The translations under genes and the position numbers were made by a program. A stretch of 64,000 nt of DNA, taken from the NCBI RefSeq assembly GCF_002368295.1, contig NZ_AP018248.1, forward strand, positions 372,001 to 436,000. Reading direction: 5' to 3'. Origin of the DNA: Tolypothrix tenuis PCC 7101 (GTDB taxonomy: Bacteria; Cyanobacteriota; Cyanobacteriia; Cyanobacteriales; Nostocaceae). Below, piece after piece: positions 62,039 to 64,000 of the stretch. The first letter of the stretch is position 1, and each line of letters starts with the position of its first letter. The notes under the pieces were generated by a model, which saw only the letters and a list, made by a program, of their open reading frames with translations, searched no databases and had not been told where the DNA came from.

Positions 62039-62179
62039 ATGTCCGACTTAAATCGCGGAATTATGAAATTTGAGGGCGCTGACTCTCCAAAAGTGGTCAC
62101 TATCTCTACCGTGCTGCTTTTGGGGTCAATTGCCGCCCTAATTATTTGGGCCCTACAAGCTGCCTATGCGCTAAACTAA
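62039..62179 (+). CDS. Single-pass membrane microprotein (46 aa)
   Basis: A short gene with a strong AAGGAGG about 12 bases before ATG 62039 and a stop at 62177-62179. A soluble N-terminus (MSDLNRGIMKFEGADSPKVV) is followed by one clean hydrophobic helix (ISTVLLLGSIAALIIWALQ) and a short AAYALN end. Size and layout match the small subunits of cyanobacterial photosynthetic or NDH-1 complexes, but I could not match it to a named subunit. Possible roles: photosystem or NDH-1 accessory, or a protein of the neighbouring lipid genes. The intergenic space to the next gene is about 190 bases. Confidence 0.75.
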   Translation: MSDLNRGIMKFEGADSPKVVTISTVLLLGSIAALIIWALQAAYALN

Positions 62180-62369
62180 GTAACTAGCAGCTTAGTATTT
62201 GGTAGTTTAGCAGGACACTGGTAAAAGCTTCTGCCATAGCCAAGTGTTCCCTGCTCATCCTGATAAAAGCGCCCTTAGACGCATCAATAAAATTTCCCAC
62301 CGATTTTAGATTTGAGATTTGAGATGCAACGTGCAAAATGCAAAATAAATCTAAAATCCAAAATCCAAG

Positions 62370-64000
62370 ATGTTTGAACTTTGGGGTGCCTTAACTATTT
62401 TAATTGTCTGCCCCCTATTGGGTGCTATACCGCTAATTGCCTGGATTACCTATGCCATCACTGGTAAAAACTTGGCAAGACTGGGGACAGGAAATATCAG
62501 TGTGTCAGCCGCTTTTTACCACGGTGGCAAACTGGTAGGGATTCTAGCAGTATTATCTGAAGCTTTTAAGGGTATTGCCGCAGTTCTCATTGCCCGCGCT
62601 TTCTTTGGCGAGGGGTCAACATGGGAATTAATTGCTATGATTGCCCTAGTCTTAGGTAGATACTCGCTAGGTAAAGGAGCTGGTACAACCAACGTAGTCT
62701 GGGGATTTTTGGTACATGATCCACTTGTGGCTGGGTTTATAGGTTTATTAGCAGCGATCGCCTTTTCAGTTTTTCAATCGAAAAATCTAGTGAAATTTGG
62801 AGTTTTGTTGCTGTTACCTATATTTGAGATTGTGCTGCACACGGAAGACTTCTCCAGAGTGATTGCAGCTGTAGCTCTAGCTGGATTACTAGGCTGGATT
62901 TATACCAGAATTCCTGATGATTTGAAGTTACCCGTCCCAGGGGCGAAAAGTGAATCAAAGCCCATGCTGGAATTTTTGGGCGGGGATATCAAGCTTTTCT
63001 CTCTGAATGAAGACTTAGATGAATCGATAGTTGGGCACAAAGCAGCCGCATTATCTCAAATTAAACGCTGGGGTTATCCCGTTCCCAAGGGATGGATACT
63101 AATACCCAATGATGATATAGATGCAGTCATAGATTTTTTTCAACCTTCGGAATTATCGCCATTAGTGGTGCGTTCCTCGGCAATTGGCGAAGATTCAGAA
63201 TCCGCCTCGGCTGCTGGACAGTATTTAACAGTATTGAACGTTACCACCGAACAGGGACTAAAAGAAGCGATCGCACAAGTTAGAGCTTCTTACGATCATC
63301 CCACGGCTGTACAATATCGGCGCGATCGCGGTTTACCTGATCAATCGATGTCTGTATTGGTGCAGCAACAAGTCCAGAGTGTGTATTCTGGTGTGGCATT
63401 CAGTCGCGATCCCATCACTCAGCAAGGTGATGCCATTGTGATTGAAGCTTTACCAGGCAGCGCCAGTCAAGTTGTTTCCGGCAGAATTACACCAGAACAG
63501 TATCGGGCTTTTGTGGTGGAAACTGAGAATTTCTCCTCTGTGCAATTGGAAGGTACAGGAAGAGTACCACAAGCTATTATTAAGCAAGTGGCATTTTTAG
63601 CCCGTCGTCTGGAAAAACGTTACTACGGCGTTCCCCAAGATATTGAGTGGAGTTACGACGGACAAACACTGTGGGTATTACAAGCTAGACCCATCACTAC
63701 CTTATTACCTATTTGGACAAGGAAAATCGCTGCGGAAGTGATTCCTGGTGTGATTCATCCCTTAACTTGGTCAGTGAATCGTCCCTTAACTTGCGGTGTT
63801 TGGGGAGAAATTTTTACTATAGGTTTAGGCGATCGCGTCTTAGGATTAGACTTTGCCGAAACCGCTACGCTTCATTATTCTAGAGCCTATTTTAATGCAT
63901 CCCTCCTGGGAGAGATTTTTCTCAGAATGGGTCTACCGCCGGAAAGTTTAGAGTTTTTGACCAGAGGCGATAAATTAAGTAGACCACCCTTACTGGCTAC
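62370..64000 (+). CDS. PlsY-like membrane domain fused to PEP-synthase-like domain (3' end outside window)
   Basis: About 543 residues present, frame still open at the window edge. Part 1 (about 1-195): a PlsY-like polytopic domain with PLLGAIPLIAWITYAITG, GTGNISVSAAFYHGGK and GRYSLGKGAGTTNVVWG in the places of the three PlsY loops, but with altered residues, so G3P acyltransferase activity is doubtful. Part 2 (about 215-440): PEP/pyruvate-binding (PPDK N-type) domain with HKAAALSQIKRWGYPVPKG, VRSSAIGEDSESASAAGQYLTV, VQSVYSGVAFSRDP and DGQTLWVLQARPIT. The phosphohistidine domain would follow outside. A link between phosphoenolpyruvate and lipid chemistry is inferred. Start ATG 62370, in a repeat-like AAAATCC leader. 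Confidence 0.85.
   Translation, partial: MFELWGALTILIVCPLLGAIPLIAWITYAITGKNLARLGTGNISVSAAFYHGGKLVGILAVLSEAFKGIAAVLIARAFFGEGSTWELIAMIALVLGRYSLGKGAGTTNVVWGFLVHDPLVAGFIGLLAAIAFSVFQSKNLVKFGVLLLLPIFEIVLHTEDFSRVIAAVALAGLLGWIYTRIPDDLKLPVPGAKSESKPMLEFLGGDIKLFSLNEDLDESIVGHKAAALSQIKRWGYPVPKGWILIPNDDIDAVIDFFQPSELSPLVVRSSAIGEDSESASAAGQYLTVLNVTTEQGLKEAIAQVRASYDHPTAVQYRRDRGLPDQSMSVLVQQQVQSVYSGVAFSRDPITQQGDAIVIEALPGSASQVVSGRITPEQYRAFVVETENFSSVQLEGTGRVPQAIIKQVAFLARRLEKRYYGVPQDIEWSYDGQTLWVLQARPITTLLPIWTRKIAAEVIPGVIHPLTWSVNRPLTCGVWGEIFTIGLGDRVLGLDFAETATLHYSRAYFNASLLGEIFLRMGLPPESLEFLTRGDKLSRPPLLA

Overview
The window looks like chromosome of a filamentous, probably heterocyst-forming cyanobacterium (Nostocales). 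Evidence: many HIP1 octamers (GCGATCGC), long heptameric repeat arrays of the GGGCATT / TAATTGG type between genes, a HetZ-family protein, an XisF-like recombinase, a light-dependent protochlorophyllide reductase, a ferrochelatase with a chlorophyll-binding tail, and Tic20. Most genes are chromosomal housekeeping genes in short units; nothing resembles a prophage, plasmid or large genomic island.

Layout. 1-6.1 kb: the start of sppA (reverse), a repeat-rich gap with nested miniature elements, then a forward run of mlaE-type permease, DUF3119, DUF3086 and plsY (envelope lipids). 6.1-12.5 kb: argG, DedA, a STAS protein, a coiled-coil protein, rpsF, an FAH-family hydrolase and Tic20. 13.4-20.2 kb: glyA, a WecA-like phosphosugar transferase, cinA, an alpha/beta hydrolase, a methyltransferase and hemH. 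20.2-22.4 kb: a structured RNA resembling the HEARO / IscB-type omega RNA without its nuclease gene, followed by an intact IS200/IS605 element (tnpA and tnpB divergent). 22.4-27 kb: DUF4126, purB, DUF421 and por. 27-35 kb: a 1633-residue hybrid histidine kinase with a ribbon-helix-helix N-terminus, a degenerate NUDIX protein, a 21-bp minisatellite, a VOC protein and the XisF-like recombinase. 35.8-40.3 kb: a GT39-type membrane glycosyltransferase, msrA and an M61 peptidase. 40.4-45.6 kb: a HAMP histidine kinase, then a WGR protein overlapping an ethylene-receptor-like histidine kinase. 46-52.3 kb: an agmatinase-family ureohydrolase, a GT4 glycosyltransferase, an EEP phosphatase next to cardiolipin synthase, and a Tat-exported aldo/keto reductase. 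53.2-64 kb: HetZ-family protein, Sua5/YciO, larC, two lipoproteins, an LPG-synthase-type flippase, a conserved-looking hypothetical, a 46-residue membrane microprotein and the 5' part of a PlsY-like/PEP-synthase-like fusion that runs off the end.

How the parts relate. Lipid and envelope genes recur (mlaE, plsY, wecA-like, GT39, cls, LPG flippase, PlsY fusion). Tetrapyrrole and light themes appear in hemH and por. Signalling is concentrated in three large histidine kinases, one with the complete set of ethylene/copper-binding residues. The most unusual items are the orphan omega-like RNA after hemH, the ethylene-receptor kinase translationally overlapped with a truncated WGR protein, the PlsY-PEP synthase fusion, the miniature elements nested three deep near 1.1-1.5 kb, and heptamer arrays that reach into a start codon and appear to grade into a 21-bp minisatellite. 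All family calls come from reading motifs; no database search was possible.
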